From: Varanus komodoensis
Taxonomy: Eukaryota > Chordata > Lepidosauria > Squamata > Varanidae
Reading direction: 5' to 3'
DNA length: 64,000 bases
Assembly (NCBI RefSeq): GCF_004798865.1
Contig: NW_025336481.1
Location: 17,020,934 to 17,084,933, forward strand
The translations under genes and the position numbers were made by a program. Of the stretch, positions 36,946-49,734 are shown piece by piece (within the stretch, counting starts at the first letter, position 1; each line of letters opens with the position of its first letter). Under the pieces are notes generated by a model. That model was not told the origin of the DNA, made no database searches, and saw only the letters and a program-made list of their open reading frames with translations.

Positions 36946-39900
36946 GGGCGGTGGGGCTTGCATGGGCAAATGGGACCTTATGGGAAGAGGGGACAGTGAG
37001 GTGTGTCTTTTGGTTTTCCTTCCTTCCCCTGCCCCCTCCTGCTGGGCAAGCCTCCATTCTCTCCAGCCTCTTGTCTGCCCCATTCCCAGAGAGAGACATG
37101 GGAGTGTGCAGTGTGGGGGAGGGATTCCTAGTCATGTGAATGAGGGCCAGAGGAAGCAGGAGCTGGCCCTGGGAACTAGCTGGAGGGATTGCGCCTTCAC
37201 CGCTCTTGCAGGATGGAAGTGAAATCTTAAGCAGGCAGCACTGGAGTGGGGCAGACACCGGGACTCGTTGGAGCATGCAGCTGGGTGTGCTGAAGCTGTG
37301 AGGTTTTTTGTAGCTTAGGTGAGGGTGGTGTCACACTCCACTCGTAAAAGCCCATTTGCTTCAGAGTTGCTTGAAATTGATGATTCTCTCTTAGGCAGCA
37401 TTCTCTGAACATTACAGCTACTCAGTAGGGCTTACTGAAGGCGTGCAGGAGTTTGAACTCTTCTTTCCTTGGTTATTTTGCTGAGCAGGTGGTGAAGCAG
37501 GGCGGAAGAGAATGCTGCCTCGGGGCACAGCGTTCTTCTTAGATGCTTGGCAGCTTCACCAGGAGGCATATGAGTAAGAGAGGATTTTGGTAGGTGACAT
37601 CAGGAGCTGGGCTCATCTGGATATGTGTATTTTTGCCATATGTATTTGTCACTTTAGGGTGCAAGGGCGGGTGCACACTCCACCTGGAAACATGGCAGCA
37701 CCAAAGAACTCTGTTTTCCATCTCATGATTTAATGAACATTCAGGGAAACTCTACAAACTGGCAGCATATGAAGGTTGAAAAGCTGCCTGATTTTTGCTT
37801 TGTATGTGCATTTTTTTTCTTTTGGTAGCCAGCCTCTTAATGCGGAAGCTGGATGATATTAGGGCCAGTAGCCCACCAATTTCCAAGGGATACATTCATT
37901 GTGGACACAGCTCCCTCTTCAACAGCAACGAAAAGTGATGTTTACATTTTCAGCTCAAATGGGATGTACTGAATTGCTTCTAAGGAAAGGAGACATTAGG
38001 ACAGTAAAGCTCCAGTGCCCATCCTTCTGCTTCTGAAACAGGAGAGGTGTAAAGGTACTTGGCTCTATGATGCCACCATTTTGTGGACAATACTTTATAA
38101 GTTGGTCTAGCTCTGGCATACCTATAAGGTGGTTTGCAGAGGGGGAAACGGTGTATGTTTGATGGAACTGGTGTCAAAGCTCTCTAGTTCAATCCAGGTG
38201 ACAAGCATGTAAGTGTTCCACTGATTTTCGCATCCTTTCTCCTTCAGTTAAATGGTTAAATGTGTTTCCAAATCAGTCTATGGCATTTGTGTCTCTAAGG
38301 CAACGTAAAAGGTATCATAAAACATATGTTTGCTGCTAAGTAAATATAATGAAACAGTGAGCCAGGGAACAGTGAACGCTTACTGCAAGAAATGGATGAT
38401 GCATGTGAGGTAAGAAGAGGAACCCATGCTACCAAAAAGAAGTATATCTCTGGCATGTGGTATTCTTTCCCCTCTCATTCCCCTAAGCTTTCACATGCTT
38501 TCTTGCCCTTCTTCTCACCCCAAATCCTGTAGAAGATGCCTGAAGTGCTCCACTACATGTATACCAGCCTTTCCTCCGGATGCGCTAGATTGCAACTTCC
38601 GTCATCCCTAACCAACATGGCTAGGGATGAAGGGAGCGGCAATAAAGTACATCGGGAGGACACCAGGTGGAGAAGGCTGGCGCACACTGTTGTCTTTCTT
38701 TGCCTGCATGCTCTTTGCCTCCATGTTTGCACGCCACCATTTTCAGTGATGGATCACCCTCCTTTTTGGTGCAGCAACTGCTTTTGTAATTGCGCTGCTA
38801 CGTCAGAGCCATAGTTCCTCTTCTGGAGCATGGTCTGAGCCAGGGGGACAGGACCTCTACCCTTGGCGTTTGTGAGATATTGGAGAATTCCTTGTACGAA
38901 CTCAAGTCCTCTAGTGTTGGCTGTGCCATGTGAAAAGGTTGTGTGGATAGACCCACAGTCCTTCTTAAATGAAATCTGTCCTTTTTTTGTTAAGGGGCTT
39001 CAGAACACCACTGAAGCCCTTGTCATTTTTTTCTGCTTGGATGGTGAAGGGTGAACACTTGTGCACTCCTGGTCAGTGTCAACTTCCTGCTTACCCTGCT
39101 GGACCCCTGGTCTGTGCAAGAGCTCCAGGCTGACCCATAGAACAGCCCGTGTAAGTGTGTTGCCCAGTTGAAAGGAGAGGGTTTCTCTGCCTTGCTGGGC
39201 CCTGTGGAGAAAGCAGTTGTGGAGCTTCCAGTGCTTCGCACAGTCCTCAGTGCTTGCATGGCAATAGCAAGTGGTGAGAGAGTGCAGCTCGCGAGGCATC
39301 AGGTGCCCAGCAACTTGCAGCCAGAAGACACTGCCCAGGGGGAAGGAGGGAGTGGGAAATGGGAGTGGTGGCTCCTAACCCTTCTGCTCCCAACAGCCTG
39401 CTCCTTCACTCCTGGTGGGGCAGAGGCACACTCAGGCTGTTGCTTTTTGCTGCATGTAGGGCCTGGTTTTGTATGCCTGTGGTCAATCTTGAGAACTGGG
39501 TTCTGATTCCAGGAAAATGCCCAGCTGAGAACTGACCACCAAGGGGGAATACTTTCCCCACATCATCAGTTCCTCACTGTTTGCTTGCAAGAAGGCTGTG
39601 CCCTGCTCCTCGGTTCATCTTTGCCCCTGCACTCGCTTAAGAGGGAGTGTGTGGCAGGCTGCCTGCCTTGCACAATTACTGTCCATGAATTCTTAATGCT
39701 TCCATCAGTGCGGTTCCTCCAGGCCCCATCTGTCACCAGCTGAAGTACTACGCAGGGAGGCAATTCCTAACTCCCCCCACCTACCCATCCTTGCTGCTGC
39801 TGCTGTTCACTCTCGCTCTCTGTCTTGTTCCACCCCCCTTTCCCCTCTTCCTTAGTTTTCCTCCCTTCCTTCACTGTTGTGTACAAGGAACAGATCCCAC

Positions 39901-40150
39901 TGTAACTGGATAAGTTAGCACTGAATTCCTTTGGGAGTCTGAAAGAACGCTTTGTTCAGGTTGCCCTTCTCTGACTGCACCAAAGTGAAACTTGAAACTG
40001 ACCTCTGTGGGGGGAGAAGAGACTTTTACAGTAAAGCTTTGCTTAAACACTCCTTACCCACTATCATTGTTTGCATATGGTGAATTTTAAAAAGCAAATT
40101 CACACACTTCCCCTTTAAGGGCCATCTATTTAATTATTTATTTTGTAGCT
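36946..40150 (+). other. MGAT3 3' UTR (extent inferred)
   Basis: Sequence after the TGA at 36943-36945 has no competing gene. From memory, mammalian MGAT3 mRNAs carry a 3' UTR of roughly 3 kb, which would place the end near 40 kb. Within range are an AGTAAA variant polyA hexamer at 40032-40037 and, at about 40127-40147, an AU-rich stretch (ctatttaattatttatttt) with ATTTA motifs. An AATAAA at 38641 lies inside a repeat, and another AATAAA lies at 43078. The 39.8-40.1 kb stretch is free of recognised repeats. The true end cannot be fixed without transcript data. Confidence 0.45.
38565..38679. repeat. Palindromic DNA element (hAT-like), complete, in MGAT3 3' region
   Basis: Left end cagcctttcctccggatgcg; the two centres read caacttccgtcatccctaac and caacatggctagggatgaag; right end ggacaccaggtggagaaggctg. 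The arms are reverse-complementary with mismatches. If the MGAT3 3' UTR reaches 40 kb, this element is transcribed within it and could form a hairpin of about 50 bp with mismatches. Confidence 0.75.
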
Positions 40151-40552
40151 AGAACCTGCTTGGGTGGAAGTGGCATAGCAGAACTTTGCACTAAGGAAGA
40201 GCCTTTGGGCTTCTGCAGGCAGGTGAGGGGGAGGGAGAGGATGTGACATGAGAAAAGGCTCATGGGAACTATCTCAGCGACCCAGTATTTTAAGCACCTG
40301 ACTTTTGTACAAAGAGAATGGAGCTGACTTGTGCACTCATGAAAAATATGGCATTCGGCTTGAAGGAGCTATTGAGAATTAGCGAGTCAAATCTTGTGTG
40401 CATAAGTGATAAGTAGAAGACAAGAATGCTTTCATAAACATCAGGGGAGAGCCCTTTGATGGTCCAAAAGCCTGCACTAGTTCAGGAGGCTTTTGATATC
40501 TTGGGAAAAAGCAGATCAATTAGAGAGTGCACAAGGCCTCTACCCTGGAAGT

Positions 40553-40690
40553 GCAGCATTTTTCAACCTGGTGCCTTCCCAGTGTCAAATTGGCCCCTAA
40601 CTCCATCTGTTCCCAGCAGGCAATTACCATGCTGAATGGTAATGGTGGAAGCTGCAGTCTGACATATCTAAAGGGAACGATTGGGGGATG
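40553..40690. repeat. Palindromic DNA element (hAT-like)
   Basis: Left end cagcatttttcaacctggtg then ccttcccagtgtcaaattgg; centre accatgctgaatggtaatgg; right half ggaagctgcagtctgacata and tctaaagggaacga. Same family as the copies at 11197 and 42541, but more diverged at the right terminus. Confidence 0.6.
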
Positions 40691-42540
40691 TTGGGGACGA
40701 CTGCCATGGGGCATCAATAAGGTCCAGCTGGTATTGTACAGGGAGTCAAACATTCCGTGCACATCTCTGCAGGTGCATCTAGATGTGGGCTTGGCATGGT
40801 GAGGAAGAGAGCCTCTGTGTACTGGAGGAGCTGCGTTGCTGCATGAGTAAATGGACTTCCACTACTTCCTCTACCAGCTTTTTCATTTATGATCCATGTT
40901 GACATGTGCACAAAAATTGTGCTTGAAGTTGCAGCCGCAATGATATGCAATAGGATAGTTTCCCACTTAAATGTTAGCAGTGTTCTTCCACTTACAGTGC
41001 AGAAAGGGACCGAACTGTTTTTGCTGTGTACTTAACCTGTAAGTGGGCCAATGACACAGTAGCCACAGCAGTACTGGCATCAACATGGGCATGGCATAGA
41101 AGGGAGGTCTTGAAGGCCTGGCTAGACTCTCTCTCCTTCTCCCCATAGCCATCCTCTTCTATGCCAGCCCCCATGCACACCTGCGGGAGGTGGGGCTGTC
41201 TCTCTCATTGCATTACAACAACAGTCCTGTTTGTCCCCTTTCTAGCTGCTGTGCAGCCCCACTTATCCCTATCATGCTTTTAATGGGGTTTAAGACCTGG
41301 ATTCTGGCTGGGAACAGCATCTATGTCTGGTAGCTGGTGAGGGGAACCCACTTTGTAGCCAGCATCTGGAGCGTAATGTCCCATTGTTCAGGGAAGCCCT
41401 CTTTCCTGCAGTGCCACCTTAATCCTTAACCCCTTTAAAGCCTGAACCAGGCAAACTGAGGTCAGAAAATTGTTCCTGGATTGTACCTCTTTGAATGCAG
41501 ATGTGATACTGACAGCTGCTCCTTCACACATAAAACCAAGCCAAACTTCACTGTGTGTAGAAATATGGATGTTGAGGGAGAAGAACTATACACTATACAC
41601 TTTTCTTAGATATTCTAGTCTGTATGAATTCCACTCCTGCCCCATTGCTTCCCATGGGGAAGGTCTCCACCCTGCAACTTGCTTTCCTGTAGTTTAAAAT
41701 GGTACAGTCCAGGAAGAGTTTTACCATCTTACCTAAACTCTTGCTATGAACTAGGCATTAGAGAACAGCAACTTTAACTTATCTTGAGTAGCCATTCACC
41801 GTTTGATCTTTTGCACAATACAGGCAGCAACTTATGTGATTTCTGGCACTAGCAATTCTCTAGTTGTTTTCTTCACATTAATTCTCACTCATGTTCTCTG
41901 TGACTTTGGGGGCTCCTCACACTGTATCTAGTTAAATGAGAGCAAAGTGACACTGCTCAGAGGGCTGAATAAGCTGTTATTTTAGTTCTGTGTGTTTGTG
42001 TGAAAGGAAATTTCTGTCTCATTTGATGTGTAGTTTCATATTGTCTTCCCAATATCTGCATTAAGAGTGGGTGTTCAGTTGCTTAACAGGGAAACTGGAA
42101 GATTCATAACTTATTTTCTATGCAGGCATGTAAAGACACTCTGCATCATTTAAGTTGAAATCATGATGGGTTGCTGTTTTTAATATCACAGCTTGGTAGA
42201 CTTTAGATCTGTTCCAGCCTGTGCTTTTGCTCATTGCCTGCTCTTAGCCAAGCACTTGGTTTCTTTCATTTGTCTTCTACTGGTGAAGATCTGACCTAAA
42301 GTAGTCTCATTCTGGATTGGATTGCAAATGACAAGATGCCACAGCTTTATACATCTGAAACCATGTGGCATAAAAGAGGGAAAAGGGGGATTCTCCCCAC
42401 ATCTGTTTATGTGAAGCTTCAGAGCAGTTTCCTAACTCTGGAGGAATTTTAAAAGGGAAAATAAGGAGTGGCAAGTTCTGGGGTGGGTGGTGTGGGAGGG
42501 AGAAGAGGCATTAAGGGCCTTTACTACATGATGCATTATA

Positions 42541-42680
42541 ATAGCCTTCCCCAGCTTGGTGCCTTCCAGATATTCTGGACTATAACCAACATCACTGCTA
42601 AGCATCTTTGGCCATGGTACTTAAGGATAATGGAAGCTTTAGTCCAAAGCATTTAGAGAGCACCAGGTTAAGGAAGGCTG
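42541..42680. repeat. Palindromic DNA element (hAT-like), complete
   Basis: Left end tagccttccccagcttggtg and ccttccagatattctggact; right end ttagtccaaagcatttagag and caccaggttaaggaaggctg. Outer arms are inverted over about 20 bp. The best-preserved outer termini of this subtype in the window. Confidence 0.75.
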
Positions 42681-43077
42681 TACTGTACTCTTATTTGAAA
42701 TATTGGGACTGGAAAATCAGTCTAAAAGGGATATGAAGAAAGCAAGGGTATACAACCACTGTCCAGTGTAGTACCTGAGGGAATGATCCAGCAGTATTCT
42801 GTGGAGAAAAGTCATATGAAATGAGAGCCCTCGTTCTCAAGGCAAGGGTAGAGAAGACAACTCTCATCCTAGCAAACTGGAATAGCTTTTCTGCCTTGTG
42901 TGGACTAAGGAATATGCGGGACTTGCCAAATAAGTAGAAGCCCCTTAAAGTCTTAATTTATAAATACCAATATTAATATTTTTTTTGTAAGGCTAAATCA
43001 AAGTGTACATAGTGAAATCATTTTCTCTGTAAATGGTTGGATTTTATTTCACCCTTAAAGGGATGTTTAAAGGAAGA

Positions 43078-43083
43078 AATAAA
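43078..43083 (+). terminator. AATAAA hexamer, possible polyadenylation signal
   Basis: Canonical AATAAA after gaag, preceded by acccttaaagggatgttt, about 6.1 kb past the MGAT3 stop. It is the first AATAAA downstream of MGAT3 that I noticed outside a recognised repeat. It could mark a long 3' UTR isoform, but isolated hexamers are common in AT-rich DNA. Confidence 0.25.
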
Positions 43084-45639
43084 AATGAATTACAAACCAT
43101 GAAAGGGAAATGGGCATGTCTGGTTGTTTTATTTCCAAATGGAAGGAGAAGACTTTCATGAAAGAAGGGAAGAGAGATCTCTTGTTTCTTTCAGCTTGGA
43201 ACTGATAAAGTTTGCATGTTTGCCAAGAAGAACAACATTCAAACAACTGACAGAATGTATACACAGTTGTAAAAAAAAAATGTGTTACCTCTGTACCAGA
43301 AGGATAGAATTGCTACTGTTTATAGCTCACATCTTTGCTGACTGGAGTTAAGTGGGATTTTAATGACAGAATATTCCACATAGAATTGCCTAATGAACAG
43401 CATGGAAATAGAGGAGTAAATATGGTCCTCAACTGGACTTGGAATGAAGTGCAGCAATAATTTGAGTGGGACATAATGAGAAATGTGGTATAAACAATGA
43501 ACACTAAATTTCCAGTTACACAATGCATCAACACTGACTACAGATTCTGTGCATAAGCAAATTTCTTGCATAATCTTTTAACCAGAGTGCATTTAGTTAC
43601 TGGAGGCATACATAACATCAAAAGATATCCTAAAATCATAGGCCTGGTCCTGATACGTTCTGTGGCACGACAATTTCCCTTCCTCCATTCAGATATTCCA
43701 ACTATGGCAGGTGCTTATGGGTTAGCACCTATTTCATCACTAACACTTCTCTTTCTATCCACTTTCAATAGCTGGAGCAGTTCTGCTTGTATATAATTTT
43801 GTTTTAATTTGTTGTAAGGGATGAGCAAACACAATGTGCCTATTTAAGAGCTTTCCTGTGCAAGGCATTTATTGTGAAGTTGCGTTTACAATAGATGAAG
43901 AGCCAGCTGTGTTCACAGTAACATTTCATCTTCAGAAAAGATATATAAGGGGTGCTTACTACAACAAAGTACATTGATGCAGTTCAAATATTCCACTGTT
44001 TGTAAGTCAGAGGTCAATTTTATCAGGCAATTTGCAGCTAAATGTTTTCAAGGTCTCCAGATATTACAAACACTTTATATCTCAAGTTAATGACAGTGAA
44101 CAACTATGTTTACACAAATCATTGTTTAGATAAAAGGCTTCAAATATTAACTAATTTAAACAAACTTCAGTTAACAGACCCTGGAATGGTTATCTTAGGG
44201 AAACGACGTTGGCCTGGAACACAGGACTAGCTGCTGCTGAAGTGAAAAGCCCTATGTCACATTCTCTTCCCCTAACAAGGCATGCACCGACTCATGTCCC
44301 CCATGAATCAATGTAATGCTCTTTTCATCTGGGAATTCCTGGTGTCACTTAGAATTCCCCTTCCTTTAGAGCTTGCACCTAATCTTGTGTCCACACATCA
44401 TGTGCATCCAAAAAGGGGCACCTTGATGTAGAATGGTGAAGCTGTGGGTTTCTTTTCTGAGATAAGAAATTGAAGCATGGGAAGAAAGAGAGAAGATGTA
44501 CAAAGACTGCAGCTTGCTGGTAAGGTACACAATTTAGCCTCAGTCCCTGGAATCTCCAGGCAGAGCTTGGAAACACTCCTGTCTGAGAGTCACTGCTAGT
44601 CAGAACAGCAGATGGCTCAGCATTCTGACTCAGTACAAGCAGCATCTCCTGTAATGGTGGGAATGACTAGAGTGAAACAAGGTGAAATTTTCGTTCAGAC
44701 AACTGTGTGGGGGACACATGGGGGTTTTCTGAGAGCAGAAGGTGGAATTATATGATTATTTTGCAAATCATTATATAAATGTTATTTCCTCCCAGTCCTC
44801 CCCCCATCTTTCTAGAATGGGTGAACCACTGCAGGGAGTCTGGGGCCACTTTCACACACCCCTTCCAGACTGCACTCTGGACTCTCCTTCCCCCAGCAGG
44901 GTGCTAACAACAACAACAATATAAAAGCACATATCATTGGTGTATCACCAACGTTTGGCAGCAAATTGCTATCTAGTACCACAACTGTGTAAGCTAAATT
45001 TGACTCTTGCAGCATTCAGTAGTGCTACAGATGCCATTTTTGTGGAGGGGAGGAATTGGGCCACTGCTGAATTCAGCAACATGGCAGGGACTGCATACAG
45101 CCTGGGGGTGGCCTGGGGGCTGCATGTTGCCCACTTCTGTTCTAGAAATATCTTTGAACAAAAAAGAGGGCCAGCCCAGGCACAACATTTAAGTTCTCCA
45201 TATATTCCTGTTTGGGTCTCCAGTTCCTTAGATGGATTTGGGATTTTCCTTCTCTGGAGGCATTTCGCAAAGAGACACAGCAAAATGCTTCTTTGCTCTA
45301 GAAATCAAAAGGGAGGTGTCCTTTGGACTTGCAGGGCTGTGGTGACCCACTCTTGGGATCTAGTTTAGTGAGATAGCTTGATGTTTCACTCTATTTCTAA
45401 AAGTGGCTATTTCCTAACTTCTCTCTGCTTGGTTCTTTAACAAAATATATTGGATGGAAATGTGAGTTAATCTGATTAGCTTACCTAGCCTGGAGCTGGC
45501 TGCATTCATGCACTCAGACTGCTTGGCAAACCCAGTAACCAGGCTGATAAGGAGGAAACTCTGAGAAAGCAGCCATTGTTCTCTTTCTGTACACATCATA
45601 TGCAGAACCCGCCCAACTGTTCCTGCATCAGACTCTGGA

Positions 45640-45960
45640 GTGGGGACAATAGGAAATGGAGCCCCTTTCCCGCTCCACTGCAAGAGGGCTCATCGTTGCC
45701 TCTGTGCCACCTCTGGTGGGTGCCCTGCTAGGGAGAGCCCCAGCGGCCGTTCTCCCACCATGACATTTGTCACCGCGAGGGAGCAGCCGGCAGAGGTGGC
45801 TGGGCGTGCTCCCACTTCTCATTACCAAGAGTGCCGAGACTTTTGGCAGCAAAGTTCTCGTGAGATGTTGACTGAAGAATGCGGGCAGTTTGGCCAGGCC
45901 TTTTGGAGGACCTCCACAGCTGGCAAGAGGAGCAGAGCAGGCACGAGCCAGTGAATGGCA
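45640..45960 (+). other. GC-rich, open 104-codon segment without assignment
   Basis: A local GC- and CpG-raised block (gagccccagcggccgttctc, tttgtcaccgcgagggagca) with a plus-strand frame of 104 codons and no known domain. The words aaagttctcgtgagatgttg inside it, and the sharp GC change at both sides, suggest a GC-rich dispersed repeat rather than an exon. No consensus splice pair was found that would make a plausible coding exon. Confidence 0.2.
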
Positions 45961-46825
45961 GCAGGGCCACCTTTTTTGAGGCTACAAGATACAGTGGGCT
46001 GGGCGGGTCACAAGTTTGCCCTCTCCTCTGAGGAGGAAAAGAGATGCGAATAGTAGGACCGCCGCTGAGGATTTGAGATGAAGGGGTGTCTTTCAGCCTG
46101 TCCTACCTTGCAAGGAGGTGGTACAGAAGTGCCAGTTTGTTGTACCACTATTCTCCCTCAATTATGAGACACTTAAGGTGCCTCACTACAAATCTATTAG
46201 CAATCCCCCCAATACCAAAGCAACAATGTAATCTAAAAATGGTGCATACATTCACTTCCTGTGACCCCCGCCTTCTCTGTGCAAAGGCCTTGCCATTTTA
46301 GTGCTTCACAGATTCACTTGACCACAGCCAGTAGTGTGCTGTCCCAAGAAATGTTAGCACTGACTATTTGTTCACTTCTTTGAAAGCTCTGGACTGCCTA
46401 TACACAGCCTGACAGTGGGAGGTTTTATCTTAGCGAGGTAGAGTGTTTGCAGTGATAAAGGCTGGATGCAGTATGGTGAGCACAACCGAAAGATGAGATG
46501 TAACATGAGCTTTAACACTGCTTTCCATTATCAGCAGTCGGTAACATAAACAGCTGCATAATTTAATTTTTAAAGCAAACAAACAGCCTGCCACTATATC
46601 AAACCTGATATGCAGGCTGAAAATATATGGGAGGTATTGGGAGGTTTGGACAAGCTTGAGAAAATGCTTACCACCACTTCCTGAGTACATGCTGTGGTAA
46701 GGTATCTGGTCTGAGATTTGGCTTGCCTCTCTTGTCCCTTCCTCTTTTTGCAAAGCTTTTGCAGGCCCATAGTTAAGACATCTTCAGGAGTCCTGTCTTC
46801 TTCCTGGGCCTGTCACTCATCAGCA

Positions 46826-47032
46826 TCGTCACCAGCTGCTTTCACTTGTCTCTTCTTTCTCATCCATGCCACCACGCGCTCGCTTGACAGGCACAGAGCC
46901 AGTGGCATCTACTGCTCCTCTTCCTTACCACCCTCTCGTCTGGGCTGGAGTGAGAGGCAGTGAAGGCACAGGTTGCAACAATGAAGAGGAACCAGTCCCA
47001 GGGAGCCCTGACGAAGTGCGGGCCCTTGGCAG
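46826..47032 (+). repeat. Unclassified dispersed repeat, copy B (split by a hAT insert)
   Basis: The part to about 46965 is homologous to 27790-27925 (shared blocks gtcaccagctgct, gagccagtggcatc, gagaggcag). The sequence then runs to the insertion point of the small hAT element at 47033 and resumes after its target duplication at 47218 (gtgttcagcagcactgacct). I cannot tell how far copy B continues. Confidence 0.55.
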
Positions 47033-47209
47033 CAGGGCCATCTTAACGCATGGGCCTGATGGGCACTTGCCCGTGGGCCCCATACTAATCTGTGTATGTT
47101 AATCCTTGGAAAATTGGAAAACCTCCAAAATGAACAGTAGTTGTAGTTGTTGTAGGGGCCCCAATATACTGCTTTGCCCGGGGCCCATAATGCTGTTAAG
47201 ACGGCCCTG
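47033..47209. mobile_element. Non-autonomous hAT-type element with 8-bp target duplication
   Basis: 177 bp. Left end cagggccatcttaacgcatg; right end gctgttaagacggccctg. Inverted repeats of about 14 bp with one mismatch extend, with gaps, to the gggccc words on each side. The 8-bp direct repeats cttggcag at 47025-47032 and 47210-47217 are exact, the target duplication length of hAT transposons, and ends in CAGGG agree. The interior has ggggccccaatatactgctt and no coding capacity. The perfect duplication suggests this insert is younger than its surroundings. Confidence 0.9.
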
Positions 47210-48424
47210 CTTGGCAGGTGTTCAGCAGCACTGACCTGGCACCAGCTCTGAAGGCTTAATCTCTCCCATGTAACTTTGTCCATGTAACTTTATGAAAAGG
47301 AATTGGATAAATAATTTAAAACTAAGCAAAAGGGATTTGATACTATTATGAAGTCTGTAATCATGGGCCTGCTTCTTTGATGAAACATTTGTAAACTGGG
47401 AGCTTAATTTCATTTTTAAATGTTGCACTGTGTAATTATTCCTGGATGAAATAAAGTAAGTTCAAGAGTTTATGCATTATTTTAAAAAAGGTGGTAGGAA
47501 TTTCCATATTGTTCAGCTTTTAGAGAAAGTATTTAAAAAAATCATAGGCTTCAGTTTTATGCTTGGAAAACAGCCAAAGTGGTTCTTAGGACCCTACTTC
47601 AGATAAAATGCTAGGAGCTGCTAAAGCAAGTAGAGATAGAACGGATTTACTGCGGAAGTCACTGATGCTTTTTTATTTCAGCTCTTCTCAGGGGGCAAAC
47701 AAAGAATGCCTAGTGCAGTATTACATGTCTGTGAGAGATGGACTCGTTTCCACCCTTCTTCATTGTGTAAGCTATGTGGGAAGAAAATGCTCTCTGTTCA
47801 TGGAGGTACGAATAAGCATCCGCAAAGATGCACAAATCAGTCTGCCTCTGCTGCGTGTCAGTTTCTCATATATTTAGTCATAAGATCATCCCCTCCAAAT
47901 CCCTGTAAAATTCTGGTTTTTCATTTTTAAAATGCACAAAAATGCATTTATTTTTGTTAGCAATTTCTCATAGCTGTAGGGGTTATGCTGTTCCCAAACA
48001 GTTGGATCCTGTTGGCTCTGGACAAACTGATCAGGATCACCTTTTGACACCTGCTGGCTGCCTTCCTAGAAAAATCTATTAGCAATCAAGAATACTTTAA
48101 CTAATCCAGAATAATGAAGGAGGAAGGTGAGCATGTGCCCTGCTGCACCTCATCACTGCCCCCAGCAGTCCTGGAGGCTGGAGAGAGAGTGCGCTGTAAG
48201 TAAATGACTGGGTCCCTCTTCAGGCAGGGAGAGAAGGGTGACAGAGCACTGCCCCCTTGCCCTTGAAAAGGAGCCACTCCTGTAAGTTTGAACATAAGTT
48301 TACCTAACATAGGGAGTTTTGCATGCAGATTCTGAGCTGAAAACATCTCAAAATATGGAGAAGCACAGGATCCAAAGGAAACTGTTCGGACCCACCTTCT
48401 ATTCTTGGAAGTGCCAGTTATGTG

Positions 48425-48640
48425 CTTGCTCTCCAAAATATTCTGACCTTGACAGCCTTGTTCAGCTCTTGTAAATGCAATGCTGTGGCTTCCTTTATGG
48501 AGTAGATCCATCTCATGGTTGGTTTTCCTCTTTTTTCTGCCTTTGACTTTTCCTTGTTCATTGAGCTGTGCCTTCCCATGATGTGCTTGAAGCATGATAG
48601 CCTCAACTTCATTATTGTTGCTTCCAGAGCAAGTTCTGGC
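48425..48640 (-). mobile_element. RTE/BovB-type LINE ORF2 C-terminal fragment
   Basis: The minus strand reads through a degraded ORF2 terminus: LALEATIMKLRLSCFKHIMG, then a Lys/Arg-rich stretch, then KPTMRWIYSIKEATALHLQE. This 'G.I.R...RWid.IKEATA' ending is typical of the last part of these LINE ORF2 proteins. The frame happens to stay open for a while beyond the homologous part. Related to the fragment at 32340-32530; here the terminal tail next to it is lost. Confidence 0.65.
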
Positions 48641-49734
48641 TTGGTTTGTTCATAGGAAAGGGGAAAATGCATTATTTCTAACAATACTCTAAAAGCATCA
48701 TGGATTGCACCAAAGAAGGCACTAACGAGAATAATACTTCTAGGGAAAGGGGCACTAAGTAACTTGAGCTCATTTGCTGTTTGGTTGTGGATACTACAGT
48801 GCTCTCTGCAGGGCACTTGCTGGCCCTTCAAAGGATAGCCACGGATTGTTCTTCGTGGCTCACCAGTGTTTGATATGCTGCTTGGCACATCTGAACCTCA
48901 ATGTCTGCCTGGAACATCTGTCTGGAAGTACTCATACAGTTCTGTTTAATGTACTTGATGCCAGGCCACGGATACTTCCACCCTGGTGCTCTGTTTATAC
49001 AAAAGGAACAATTTCCAGCTAATGTTTATTAGAAATGTACCAATTTTGCACATAAAACTGTCCATCTGGAAGTGTCATTACTATGCACACATATTTCCAA
49101 CATTGTACATAAAAATAAATTGGAGAACTTGCTTGCTCCTTCTGGATTCCAAATAATCAAGCTGTGAATGGTCCTCCTTCTCTCTGTATCTCCACCACTT
49201 ACATTCTGCCAAAGAATAAAACAGAGAGCTATACATTATATTTCCAGGGTTTTAAAACTTTGCTATTGATTGAATATGTTCAGGGAATGGAATTAAATCC
49301 CCTAAAAATAGCAAAGCTGTTTTGCTTTTAAAAAAAGGGGACTACTCCATAGCTCTGGAAGCCAAAAGAGAATCTCTGTGAGATGCACAAAGCTGTATTA
49401 GGGCTTACCTCAGAGCCAGTCAATAAAGCACAAACTGAAAACAAACCCACGCACTGGCATGATTAAAGACTTTGCAGCCCAGCAATGGGATTATTGAAGT
49501 GCTTGAAGTTAAGCACATATCCAAATACTTTGTTGAATTTGGGTCGGGCACTGTTGGGAACACTATGATCTGTTGTACTAAATATAACTTTATATAACAA
49601 TCTAAAGAGCTCTGTTAATAAGGAGGAGACCTACAGGTTTACAGGATTTCCATTTTCTCTGCTTAATAAATCCTGCCTAGAGAAATTATGTTTGGCCATT
49701 TCCCTCCCCTTCTACTAACAACAAGGATATTCAT

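Noticed and set aside
48418-48888. 156-codon minus-strand frame as a possible host gene
   Set aside because: Its only recognisable half is the degraded LINE ORF2 terminus; the rest is unique DNA that happens to stay open.
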